This document shows positions 14,413 to 22,118 of a stretch of DNA of 64,000 nucleotides, in pieces. The DNA is taken from positions 1,054,001 to 1,118,000 of the forward strand of contig BPGK01000001.1 of assembly GCA_026002995.1 (NCBI GenBank), given 5' to 3'. Each line of letters starts with the position of its first letter. The stretch's first letter is position 1. The notes beneath the pieces were generated by a model. The model worked only from the letters and a program-made list of their open reading frames with translations. It did no database searches and was not told the DNA's origin. A program made the position numbers and the translations under genes. The DNA comes from Gaiellaceae bacterium. GTDB lineage: Bacteria; Actinomycetota; Thermoleophilia; Gaiellales; Gaiellaceae.

Positions 14413-16906
14413 GTCGTCCACGCTCGCCGCGCTCGCGCTCGCCACGCTCCTCGTCGGTGGGGTCGGTGCGCGCGGGCAGTCGCCGGCCGTCGCGACGATC
14501 GACGAGGCCGGCTGGCAGGGCGTCCTCGGGGCGCGGGTCGCGGTCTCTCCGGCGCAGCGTCACGTCGTCGTCCTCCGCTCGCCGTCGGTGGCTGAGCGGG
14601 TCCGCCAGGCGGGGGGCCGGGTCAGCGAGCGCCGCATGCGCGCCTGGAACGCGACGGTCGTCCGGCTCCAGGAGCAGTTCCTCGCCCGCTTCGCCGCGAC
14701 CGGCGTCCGGCTCGACCCCGAGTTCCGCTACTCGCGCGTGCTCAACGGCTTCTCCGCCCGACTCGACGGCACCGCGCTCGCCCGCTTGGACCGCGACCCG
14801 GAGGTCGCGGGCGTGTTCCCCGTACGGATCGCGTTTCCGGCTCAGGTCGCGGACACCGCCGCCGTTACGCCGTCCGCCATCGCCGGCATTGGGGTGCCCG
14901 GCCTCGACGGCTCCGGCGTCACCGTCGCGGTGCTCGACACCGGAGTGGACGCGACGCATCCCTACCTACAGGGCAACGTGCTTCCGGGCGCCGACCTGCT
15001 GAGCCCCGGGAGCGGAGGCATTGCCCAGCCGCATCCCACGATCTCCGGGCGGATCGAGCGGCACGGCACCGAGGTGGCGGGGATCATCGCCGGGTCGGAC
15101 GGACCGGGCGGGCTCCACGGGGTCGCTCCCGGCGCCTCGATCCTTCCGATCCGGGTCGGTGGCTGGCAGCCGGACGCGGAAGGGGGGTTCAGCGTCTACT
15201 CGCGCACGGATCAGCTCCTCGCCGGGCTCGAGATCGCGGTCGATCCCGATGGGGACGGCGACTGCACGGACGCCGCGCGCGTCGCCGTCGTCGGCCTGGT
15301 CGAGCCGTATGCGGCGTTCGCGGAAGGCGTGCTCGCGCGCGGCGTCGCGGGCGCGACCACTCTCGACACGCTCGTCGTCGTGCCCGCCGGCAACGACGGT
15401 CGCGCCGGCCCGATCTTCGGGAGCATCGGCGGCCCCGCCGGCGCGCCGGCCGCGTTGACGGTCGGAGCGTCTGACGCGCGGCCCGCGACGCCGACGGTTC
15501 GCGTCCAGCTCCGCGCCGGCTTGCGCGTGCTCCTCGAGGGCGAGCTCCCGCTCGGAGGTGCGCCGACGGAGACCGTCACCGCACCGGTCGCGATCGTCTC
15601 GCGCCGCGCCGCGTCGAGGGGGATCGCCGGCCTCTTCGATGCGGACGGGATCAGCGCCGTCGCCGGGCGGGCCGCGCTGCTGCCTCGCGGAGCGCTCTCG
15701 GACGAGGCGGTGACCGACGCCACCGTCGCGGGCGCCTCGATCGTCCTCGTCGACGGGGTGTTGCCGGCCGGCGCGTTCAGCCTCGACGTGCCACGAGGAG
15801 TTCCCGTCGTCGGTCTGCCCGCAGCCGTGGCGGGCGAGGTGCGCGCTCTGCTCGCGTCAGGCATCCCCGTCGTCGCCGCAGTCGGGGCCGCATCGCTCGT
15901 CGCGAACCCGGCCGGAGGATCGGTCGCCGCGTTCTCGTCCACCGGGCTCGCGTTCGCGGGCGTGCTCAAGCCGGAGCTCGTCGCCTCTGGTGTCGCGCTT
16001 CCGACCGCCCTCCCCGGACGGGGGGCGGACGGTGAGGTTCGGTACGGGACCGTGAGCGGGACGAGCGCTGCCGCGGCCGTCGTCGCGGGAGCGGCCGCGG
16101 TGCTCGCGCAGGGCCGCCCGGGGCTCGACGCGACGGCTCTGCGCGGCGCGCTCGTCGGCTCGGCCACACGCGCCGACCTCGACGTTCCGGCCTCGGGCGG
16201 GGGGCTCCTCGACCTCCGGCGCGCCGTGCAGCAGGAGGTGGTCGCCGACCCGCCAGTCCTCTCGTTCGGAGCGAAGGCCGCCAGCGTACGGTCGCTCGAG
16301 CTCCCCCTCCGTGTCCGCAACGTCTCGACGAGGACGCTCGCGGTCGGCGTCGAGCCCGTCGCGATCGCGCCGAAGGGCGTCGAGATCACGGTCGACCCCG
16401 CCCGCCTGCGCCTGCGCCCGGGGAGGAGCGGCGTCGTCGTCGTGCGGGCGGAGAGCGCCGAGCTGTCGGCAGAGGCAGGGGTGGCGACCGGAGAGATCGT
16501 CCTGCGTCCGGAGGGCTCCGGGGAGACGCGGGTTCCGTGGGCGCTCGTCCATCCCGAGCGGGGCGTTCCGCTGCTCTCGCGGGTCTCGCTCACCTCGACC
16601 GGACGCCGCGTCACCGACGCGACTCCCGCGGTGCTCTCGCTCGTCGCCGGCTCGGTCGCGGGCGATCCGAGCCCGCAGATCCGTCCGCTCGAGCTCCTCG
16701 AGGTCGAGCTGTGGCAGGACGGTAGAGAGCTCGGGACGCTCCTCCGCAGGCGCGAGCTCCTTCCGGGCCGCTACGCGTTCGGCCTCACCGGCCGGAGCCC
16801 CGACGGCCAGCGCCTCCCGTCGGGCGAGTACGTCGTGCGCGTCGTCGCGCGGCCCGGTGACGGGACGCGGAGGCAGGCCGTCGACGTCCCCTATCGCGTC
16901 CGCTGA
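14390..16906 (+). CDS. Secreted subtilisin-like (S8) serine protease
   Basis: 838 residues. A basic N-terminus and hydrophobic core (STLAALALATLLVGGVGARG) form a signal peptide, followed by an inhibitor-like propeptide. The catalytic triad is Asp183 (VAVLDTGVDATHP), His225 (RHGTEVAGIIAG) and Ser559 (VSGTSAAAAVVAGAA), with the oxyanion Asn in VVPAGNDG. The long stretch between His and Ser includes an insert resembling a PA domain. Beta-rich C-terminal domains follow. The ATG lies inside the tsaD coding end, so it is probably co-transcribed with the t6A genes. Confidence 0.9.
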   Translation: MRTRRSRRSSTLAALALATLLVGGVGARGQSPAVATIDEAGWQGVLGARVAVSPAQRHVVVLRSPSVAERVRQAGGRVSERRMRAWNATVVRLQEQFLARFAATGVRLDPEFRYSRVLNGFSARLDGTALARLDRDPEVAGVFPVRIAFPAQVADTAAVTPSAIAGIGVPGLDGSGVTVAVLDTGVDATHPYLQGNVLPGADLLSPGSGGIAQPHPTISGRIERHGTEVAGIIAGSDGPGGLHGVAPGASILPIRVGGWQPDAEGGFSVYSRTDQLLAGLEIAVDPDGDGDCTDAARVAVVGLVEPYAAFAEGVLARGVAGATTLDTLVVVPAGNDGRAGPIFGSIGGPAGAPAALTVGASDARPATPTVRVQLRAGLRVLLEGELPLGGAPTETVTAPVAIVSRRAASRGIAGLFDADGISAVAGRAALLPRGALSDEAVTDATVAGASIVLVDGVLPAGAFSLDVPRGVPVVGLPAAVAGEVRALLASGIPVVAAVGAASLVANPAGGSVAAFSSTGLAFAGVLKPELVASGVALPTALPGRGADGEVRYGTVSGTSAAAAVVAGAAAVLAQGRPGLDATALRGALVGSATRADLDVPASGGGLLDLRRAVQQEVVADPPVLSFGAKAASVRSLELPLRVRNVSTRTLAVGVEPVAIAPKGVEITVDPARLRLRPGRSGVVVVRAESAELSAEAGVATGEIVLRPEGSGETRVPWALVHPERGVPLLSRVSLTSTGRRVTDATPAVLSLVAGSVAGDPSPQIRPLELLEVELWQDGRELGTLLRRRELLPGRYAFGLTGRSPDGQRLPSGEYVVRVVARPGDGTRRQAVDVPYRVR

Positions 16907-16913
16907 CCGGGTA

Positions 16914-16945
16914 TATGCTCGGCTCGGAACCGACGTGCGAGGAGG
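16914..16945 (+). promoter_or_regulatory. Promoter and ribosome site of the glutamate dehydrogenase gene
   Basis: A TATGCT -10 box (16914-16919) is followed by a leader of about 30 bases containing AGGAGG (16940-16945), nine bases before the ATG at 16955. This is one of the few leadered starts with a strong Shine-Dalgarno sequence in the window. Confidence 0.6.
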
Positions 16946-16954
16946 CGCATCCCG

Positions 16955-18226
16955 ATGTCAGAAGCCGTAGCCACGTCGCATCTTCGTGAGAACCCGTACG
17001 AGCTGGCGAGGACGCAGCTCGAGCACGTGGGGGAGGTCTTCGGGATCGAGCCGAACCTGATCCGTGTCCTCTCGCACTGCAAGAAGGTGGTCGAGGTCTC
17101 GATCCCGTTCCAGCGCGACGACGGGACGGTGGGCGTGTTCACGGGCTTCCGCGTGACGCACAACGTCGCGCGGGGGCCGTCGAAGGGCGGCATCCGCTAC
17201 CACCCCGACGTGACGCGCGACGAGGTGAAGGCGCTCGCCATGTGGATGACCTGGAAGTGCGCGCTCATGGCACTGCCGTTCGGCGGCGCCAAGGGCGGCG
17301 TCGTGTGCGATCCGAAGAGCCTCTCGGAGAAGGAGCTCGAGCGGATGACGCGCCGCTACACGAGCGAGATCATCAACGAGATCGGCCCGGAGCGCGATAT
17401 CCCGGCGCCCGACGTCGGCACCGACAGCAGGGTGATGGCCTGGATCTTCGACACGTACTCCATGAACAAGGGGCACTCGGTGCTCGGCGTCGTCACGGGC
17501 AAGCCGCTCTCGGTGGGCGGGTCGCTCGGGCGCGAGGAGGCGACCGCGCGGGGGTCCCTCTACTGCATCCAGGCGCTCGCCGGAAAGCGGGGCCAGCGGG
17601 TGGACGAGTACACGGTCGCGATCCAGGGCTTCGGCAACGTCGGCTCGAACCTCGCGCGTCTCCTGCACGCCGAGGGGGCGAAGGTCGTCGCCGTCTCCGA
17701 CTCGCGGGGTGGTGTCTACAACCCCCACGGCATCGACGTGCCCGCGGCCGTCGAGCACAAGCGGGAGACGGGATCGGTCGTCGGCCTCGCCGGCACCGAT
17801 GCGATCACGAACGAGGAGCTCGTCGAGCTCCCGTGCGACATCTTCGCTCCCTGCGCCCTCGAGCAAGTGGTGCACGCGGAGAACGCCGACCGCGTGCAGG
17901 CGTCGGTCATCTGCGAAGGGGCGAACGGGCCGGTCACGCCGGCCGCCGATGCCATCCTGGAGGACCGCGGCATCCTCGTCCTACCCGACGTTCTCGCCAA
18001 CGCAGGAGGCGTCGTCGTCTCGTACTTCGAGTGGGTGCAGGGCCTGCAGGAGTACTTCTGGCAGGAGGACGAGGTCAACGCGAAGCTCCGCGACATCGTG
18101 GCCCGGGCCTTCGAGGAGACGTGGCAGACGCGCGAGCGGTACCAGACCAGCCTGCGCATGGCGGCGTACGGGCTCGCCGTGCAGCGGGTTGCCGAGGCGA
18201 CGACGACGCGAGGCCTGTACCCGTAG
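16955..18226 (+). CDS. gdhA: Glutamate dehydrogenase (Glu/Leu/Phe/Val family)
   Basis: 423 residues, the usual length of hexameric NAD-type enzymes. It interconverts glutamate and 2-oxoglutarate plus ammonia. Seen are GPSKGGIRYHPDV, the catalytic lysine region LPFGGAKGGVVCDP, PAPDVGTDSRVMAWI, the Rossmann loop IQGFGNVGSNLARLL and CEGANGPVTPAAD. A C-terminal YFEWVQGLQEYFW is characteristic of this subgroup. A small glutaredoxin-like gene and rex follow on the same strand, which links nitrogen and redox state only by position. Confidence 0.96.
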   Translation: MSEAVATSHLRENPYELARTQLEHVGEVFGIEPNLIRVLSHCKKVVEVSIPFQRDDGTVGVFTGFRVTHNVARGPSKGGIRYHPDVTRDEVKALAMWMTWKCALMALPFGGAKGGVVCDPKSLSEKELERMTRRYTSEIINEIGPERDIPAPDVGTDSRVMAWIFDTYSMNKGHSVLGVVTGKPLSVGGSLGREEATARGSLYCIQALAGKRGQRVDEYTVAIQGFGNVGSNLARLLHAEGAKVVAVSDSRGGVYNPHGIDVPAAVEHKRETGSVVGLAGTDAITNEELVELPCDIFAPCALEQVVHAENADRVQASVICEGANGPVTPAADAILEDRGILVLPDVLANAGGVVVSYFEWVQGLQEYFWQEDEVNAKLRDIVARAFEETWQTRERYQTSLRMAAYGLAVQRVAEATTTRGLYP

Positions 18227-18237
18227 CGCGCGTCGTC

Positions 18238-18516
18238 TTGTACCGCGGAGCGGGCTGCGCGCTCTGTGACGACGCGCTCGCCGTGCTCGAGACCCTCCGT
18301 CGCGAGCTCGCCTTCGAGCTCGCCGTCGTCGAGATCGACGGAGACGAGGCGCTCGAGCGTGCGTACCGCGCGCTCCTCCCGGTCGTCGAGGTCGACGGGG
18401 AGGAGGCGTTCGTGTTCGAGGTCGATCCGGACGCCCTCCGCGAGCTCCTCGGCGGCCGACGCTCGGCGGGCGACGGTTCTCGTGCGAGCCGATCAGGGCC
18501 GCTGGCAGAATCGTGA
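18238..18516 (+). CDS. Glutaredoxin-like (DUF836) protein
   Basis: About 92 residues with the thioredoxin-fold pattern VVLYRGAGCALCDDALAVL (CxxC redox pair), a second strand FELAVVEIDGD and the cis-Pro region LLPVVEVDGEE. It belongs with the small DUF836 glutaredoxin-like proteins often found next to rex. The start is unclear: the first strand needs residues upstream of the TTG at 18238, yet the frame back to the gdhA stop holds no ATG or GTG. Its TGA stop is inside the palindrome before rex. Confidence 0.7.
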   Translation: MYRGAGCALCDDALAVLETLRRELAFELAVVEIDGDEALERAYRALLPVVEVDGEEAFVFEVDPDALRELLGGRRSAGDGSRASRSGPLAES

Positions 18517-18529
18517 CACCTTGTCACGA
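18511..18529. promoter_or_regulatory. Palindrome ahead of rex, possible Rex operator
   Basis: TCGTGACA-CCT-TGTCACGA, a perfect 8-base inverted repeat, nine bases before the rex start. Known Rex sites read TTGTGA-N6-TCACAA; here the half-sites TCGTGA and TCACGA match except at one position and are seven bases apart. Autoregulation by NADH/NAD+ is the likely meaning. Confidence 0.6.
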
Positions 18530-18537
18530 ACTCGGGG

Positions 18538-19167
18538 GTGAAGCACGTGGCCGACCGTCTGACCGTGGGAGTCGCAGCCCGCCTGAGCAGGTACCTACAG
18601 GTTCTGACGCAGGCGAAGAAGATGGGCAAGGATCGGATCTCGTCGCAGGAGATCGCGGAGTACACGAACATCAACGCGACGCAGATCCGCCGCGACCTCT
18701 CGACGTTCGGCAAGTTCGGCAAGCGCGGCGTTGGCTACCGGACGGAGGCTCTCCTCGAGGAGATCCGCAAGATCCTCCGCACGCAGGGCCAGCACAACAT
18801 CGCGCTCGTCGGCGCAGGGCGCCTCGGGAGCGCGATCGCGAGCTCGCCGATCTTCGCGGAGCACGGCATCACGATCGCGGCGATCTTCGACAACGACCCG
18901 GACAAGATCGGACGCCAGATCGGGAGCTTGACGGTCAGTTCGATCGCCGACGCGACCGAGGTCTGCCGCGACCGCAACATCATCGTCGGCGTCATCGCCG
19001 TGCCGGCGAAGAGCGCCCAGAGCGCTGCCGACAGCCTCGTCGCCGCAGGCGTGAAGATCATCTTCAACTACTCGGAGGCGCTCATCGACACGCCTCCGGA
19101 CGTGCAGGTGCACACGTCGAACCCCGCGGTGGAGCTGCTCTACGCTCTCTACTTCCACCTCACCTGA
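18538..19167 (+). CDS. rex: Redox-sensing transcriptional repressor Rex
   Basis: 209 residues. Rex binds DNA when NAD+ is high and lets go on NADH. The N-terminal winged helix includes RLSRYLQVLTQAKKMGKDRI and NINATQIRRDLSTFGKFGKR; the Rossmann domain starts IALVGAGRLGSAI and the C-terminus carries the swapped helix AVELLYALYFHL. Typical targets are respiratory and fermentative genes. The GTG start sits just after a palindrome, suggesting it controls itself. Confidence 0.96.
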   Translation: MKHVADRLTVGVAARLSRYLQVLTQAKKMGKDRISSQEIAEYTNINATQIRRDLSTFGKFGKRGVGYRTEALLEEIRKILRTQGQHNIALVGAGRLGSAIASSPIFAEHGITIAAIFDNDPDKIGRQIGSLTVSSIADATEVCRDRNIIVGVIAVPAKSAQSAADSLVAAGVKIIFNYSEALIDTPPDVQVHTSNPAVELLYALYFHLT

Positions 19168-19221
19168 CGCGCCGTCTCGTCGCTCCCCACCGAGCGACCG
19201 TCGCCCGCGACGACGAGCTCG

Positions 19222-20466
19222 ATGAAGATCGTCCTCTGGCACGGCTACCTGCTCGGCGGCACCGGCTCGAACGTCTACACCCGACAGCTCGCCCGCGAGT
19301 GGAGCCGCGCGGGGCACGAGGTCGTCGTCCTCTCACAGGAGCCGCACCCGGAGCGCTACGACGTGGGAGGCGCGAGGACGCTCCGGCCGGATGTGGGCGG
19401 GCTGCTGCCGGTCTTCGTGCTCGACCGCTACGCGGGTTACGACGTGAAGCTGCTCCAGGACTGCACGCGCGCCGAGCTCGAGCGCTGGGTGGAGGCGAAT
19501 GCGGCGGCGATCCGGGCGGAGCTGCCGGCCGAGCTCGTCTTCTGCAATCACGTCCTCCTCGGAGGCGCGGTGGGCGCGGCGAGCGGCGCTCCCTACGTCG
19601 TGAAGGCGCACGGGTCGGAGCTCGAGTACTCGCTGCGAGGGAGGCCGTGGCTCGAGGCCTGGGGGAGGGAGGCGCTCGCCGGGGCGCGAGCCGTCGTCGT
19701 CGGCTCCGCGCACATCCGCGAGGTGCTGGCCGAGGTCTGTGGCCACGTCGAGCGCGTGCACGAGGTGCCGCCGGGGGTGGACGTCGAGGCGTGGCGTCCG
19801 CGACCGCGCGCGCGGGCTCTCGCGGCGCTCCTCGAGGAGGCGCGGCGTGATCCGCCGAACCCGGGCAACGCGAACGAGCGCCTCCCCGACGAGGGGAACG
19901 CGGAACGCCTCGAGGCGTTCCTCGCAACGACGGAGCCCGTCGTCGTCTACTTCGGCAAGCTGCTCGAGAACAAGGGCGTCCAGGTGCTCCTGGAGGCGCT
20001 CCCCGGCGTCGGCGCGCGGGCCGTCGTCGTCGGGTTCGGCGACTACCGGGCCGAGCTCGAGCGGCTGGCTGATCCCGAGCGCACCCTCTTCACCGGGCCG
20101 TTCGAGCACCGTCACCTCGTCCACCTGCTCGCGCTCGCCGACGCATGCGTCGTGCCGTCGATCTTCCCCGAGGCGTTCGGGATGGTGGCGGCCGAGGCCG
20201 CAGCCGCCGGGTGCCCGCCGCTCGTCGCCCGCCACAGCGGTCTCGCCGAGATCGCGGACGGGCTCGAGGCCGAGTACCCGCCACACCTGCGCGACCTTGC
20301 GTCGTTCGCGACCGGGGACGCGAACGAGCTGCGAGAGAAGCTGCGGGCTCTCGTCTCGCTGGGAGCCGACGACCGCGCCGAGCTCCGGGCCGCCGCGCGC
20401 CGCGCCGCCGTCGAGCGCTGGAGCTGGGCGAGCATCGCGAAGCGCCTCCTAGCCCTGGGCCGCTGA
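19222..20466 (+). CDS. Glycosyltransferase, GT4 family (GT-B fold)
   Basis: 414 residues. The N-terminal half opens MKIVLWHGYLLGGTGSNVYT, the acceptor-domain loop of GT4 enzymes, and the C-terminal donor domain has VVYFGKLLENKGVQVLLEAL and the E-x7-E motif in PEAFGMVAAEAAAAGCP. An unusual feature is a 30-residue basic/Pro insert (DPPNPGNANERLPDE) between the domains. The sugar and acceptor cannot be told from sequence. The gene lies between rex and a carboxylate-amine ligase, with no surrounding polysaccharide cluster. Confidence 0.9.
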   Translation: MKIVLWHGYLLGGTGSNVYTRQLAREWSRAGHEVVVLSQEPHPERYDVGGARTLRPDVGGLLPVFVLDRYAGYDVKLLQDCTRAELERWVEANAAAIRAELPAELVFCNHVLLGGAVGAASGAPYVVKAHGSELEYSLRGRPWLEAWGREALAGARAVVVGSAHIREVLAEVCGHVERVHEVPPGVDVEAWRPRPRARALAALLEEARRDPPNPGNANERLPDEGNAERLEAFLATTEPVVVYFGKLLENKGVQVLLEALPGVGARAVVVGFGDYRAELERLADPERTLFTGPFEHRHLVHLLALADACVVPSIFPEAFGMVAAEAAAAGCPPLVARHSGLAEIADGLEAEYPPHLRDLASFATGDANELREKLRALVSLGADDRAELRAAARRAAVERWSWASIAKRLLALGR

Positions 20467-20478
20467 CAGCGCTTCAAA

Positions 20479-20484
20479 TACGAT
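20479..20484 (+). promoter_or_regulatory. -10 box for the carboxylate-amine ligase gene
   Basis: TACGAT eight bases before the ATG at 20493, in the short gap after the glycosyltransferase stop. No Shine-Dalgarno sequence is present. Confidence 0.5.
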
Positions 20485-20492
20485 AGTGGGCC

Positions 20493-21650
20493 ATGGGCGA
20501 CGAGCAGCGCCTCCCGCCGGACGAGCTCATCGCGCAGGCTCGCGAGCGCTTCGAGAGCGCGGCGGACTTCACGGTCGCAGTCGAGGAGGAGTTCGCCCTC
20601 CTCGATCCCGAGACGCTCGATCTCGTCAACCGTTTCGAGGAGGTGGAGGCGGCCGCGCGGGGCACGCCGCTCGAGGAGCACCTCGTCGGCGAGCTCATCG
20701 CCTCGGAGGTCGAGGTTCGCACCGGCCGCCAGGAGACCTTCGCGGACGTGCCCGGGGCGATGGCGACCCGCCGCGCGCACCTCCGCGAGCTCGTCGAGCC
20801 GCTCGGCCTCGTGCTCGGAGCGACCGGCACGCACCCCTGGGGCGACTGGAAGAAGCAGCGCATCATCGACACGCCGCACTACCGGCGAAACGACGAGCTC
20901 CTGCGCTATGTCGTCTGGCGGAACAACACGTTCGGCCTGCACGTCCACGTTGCGATCCGCGGCACCGACCGCGCGATCGCCGTCAACGACGCGATGCGCA
21001 ACGTCCTGCCGGAGATCCTCGCCCTCTCGTGCAGCTCGCCGTTCGTCGAGGACGTGAACACCGGGCTGCACTCGGCGCGCACCCAGATCTTCACGCGCTT
21101 CTTCCCCCGCTGCGGCGTTCCGGACGCGTTCGGCGACTGGCGCACGTTCGAGAGCTTCGTGCGCTTCTTGTACGACACGGGCTCGGTCACCGAGCACACG
21201 CAGCTCTGGTGGAGCGTGCGCCCGCACCTCGCGTTCCCCACCGTCGAGGTGAGGATCGCCGACGGTCAGCCGGAGCTCGCCGAGGCGCAGTCGCTCGCCG
21301 CGTTCGCCGCGTCGCTCGTCGTGCGCGCCGCGCGCGCCTACGACGAAGGGCGCCCCGTCTCGCCGCTGCCCCACCGTCTCATCGAGGAGAACCTGTGGCG
21401 CGCGATCCGCTGGGGCCTCTCCGGCGAGCTCCTCGACTTCGAGCGCGGCGAGCCGGTGCCCGCCCGCCGACGGATCGAGGAGCTGATCGAGTGGGCGCTC
21501 CCCGCGGCCGAGGAGATCGGCGCCGCGCCCTACCTCGCGATCCCCGAGCGAAACGCCGCCGAGCGGCAGATCGCGCGCTTCGAGGAGGGAGCGTCGCTGT
21601 ACGAGATCTACGCCGAGCAGGTGCTCGCTCCGGAGGCGGCGCGTGGCTGA
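20493..21650 (+). CDS. GCS2-family carboxylate-amine ligase (YbdK-like)
   Basis: 385 residues. The GCS2 core is evident: VAVEEEFALLD (metal-binding glutamates), GTHPWGDWKKQRI, YVVWRNNTFGLHVHVAI and VEVRIADGQPELAEAQ. YbdK-type enzymes show weak glutamate-cysteine ligase activity, and actinobacterial relatives join glutamate to amines or cysteine. Thiol synthesis (EgtA-like) is possible, but no ergothioneine genes are close by. Its end overlaps a small downstream gene by eight bases. Confidence 0.9.
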   Translation: MGDEQRLPPDELIAQARERFESAADFTVAVEEEFALLDPETLDLVNRFEEVEAAARGTPLEEHLVGELIASEVEVRTGRQETFADVPGAMATRRAHLRELVEPLGLVLGATGTHPWGDWKKQRIIDTPHYRRNDELLRYVVWRNNTFGLHVHVAIRGTDRAIAVNDAMRNVLPEILALSCSSPFVEDVNTGLHSARTQIFTRFFPRCGVPDAFGDWRTFESFVRFLYDTGSVTEHTQLWWSVRPHLAFPTVEVRIADGQPELAEAQSLAAFAASLVVRAARAYDEGRPVSPLPHRLIEENLWRAIRWGLSGELLDFERGEPVPARRRIEELIEWALPAAEEIGAAPYLAIPERNAAERQIARFEEGASLYEIYAEQVLAPEAARG

Positions 21651-21963
21651 GGAGCGCCCGCCGCACGAGCGTCCCCCGACCGAGGAGGAGCTGCGCGAAG
21701 CGCTCGCGAAGGTCGACGTCGTGCACGTCCTCGCGGAGACGTGCGCCGCCGTCGTCTCCCTCGGCTTTCAGCGCCTGCAATCCGAGACCCGCGACCTTCG
21801 CCAGGCACGGGTCGCGATCGAGGCCCTGCGCGCGCTCGAGCCCGTGCTGCGGGAGGGAGAGGTGGACGCGGGGCTCCTCCGCGACCTCGAGCAGGCGCGA
21901 GCGAATCTCCAGCTCGCCTACGCGAGCGCCGTCGCGGAGACGCCTCGGGCGGACGCGTCCTGA
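21643..21963 (+). CDS. DUF1844-like small protein
   Basis: 106 residues, mostly helical, with a central hydrophobic helix (VDVVHVLAETCAAVVSLGF) and a C-terminal pattern DLRQARVAIEALRALEPVLR ... LRDLEQARANLQLAY, which resembles the DUF1844 family. Function unknown. The GTG start overlaps the carboxylate-amine ligase end by eight bases, so the two are translated together. The 155 bases after it hold the hppA promoter region. Confidence 0.6.
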   Translation: MAEERPPHERPPTEEELREALAKVDVVHVLAETCAAVVSLGFQRLQSETRDLRQARVAIEALRALEPVLREGEVDAGLLRDLEQARANLQLAYASAVAETPRADAS

Positions 21964-22118
21964 GGGCGGTGCGTTCGTCGCTCCTCGTGTGACGTGGGCG
22001 GACGAGTGGCAGTCGCTCGCTCGAGACGATCGGGCGCGACCGGCGCTTGTGATACATAATCCGGCGCGCCGAGGCCACTCGGCGCTTCAGTTTGTGATGC
22101 GCAGAGACCGGAGGACGG

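Noticed and set aside
20090-20452. Second small gene inside the glycosyltransferase
   Set aside because: Arg/Ser-rich shadow frame without start signals.
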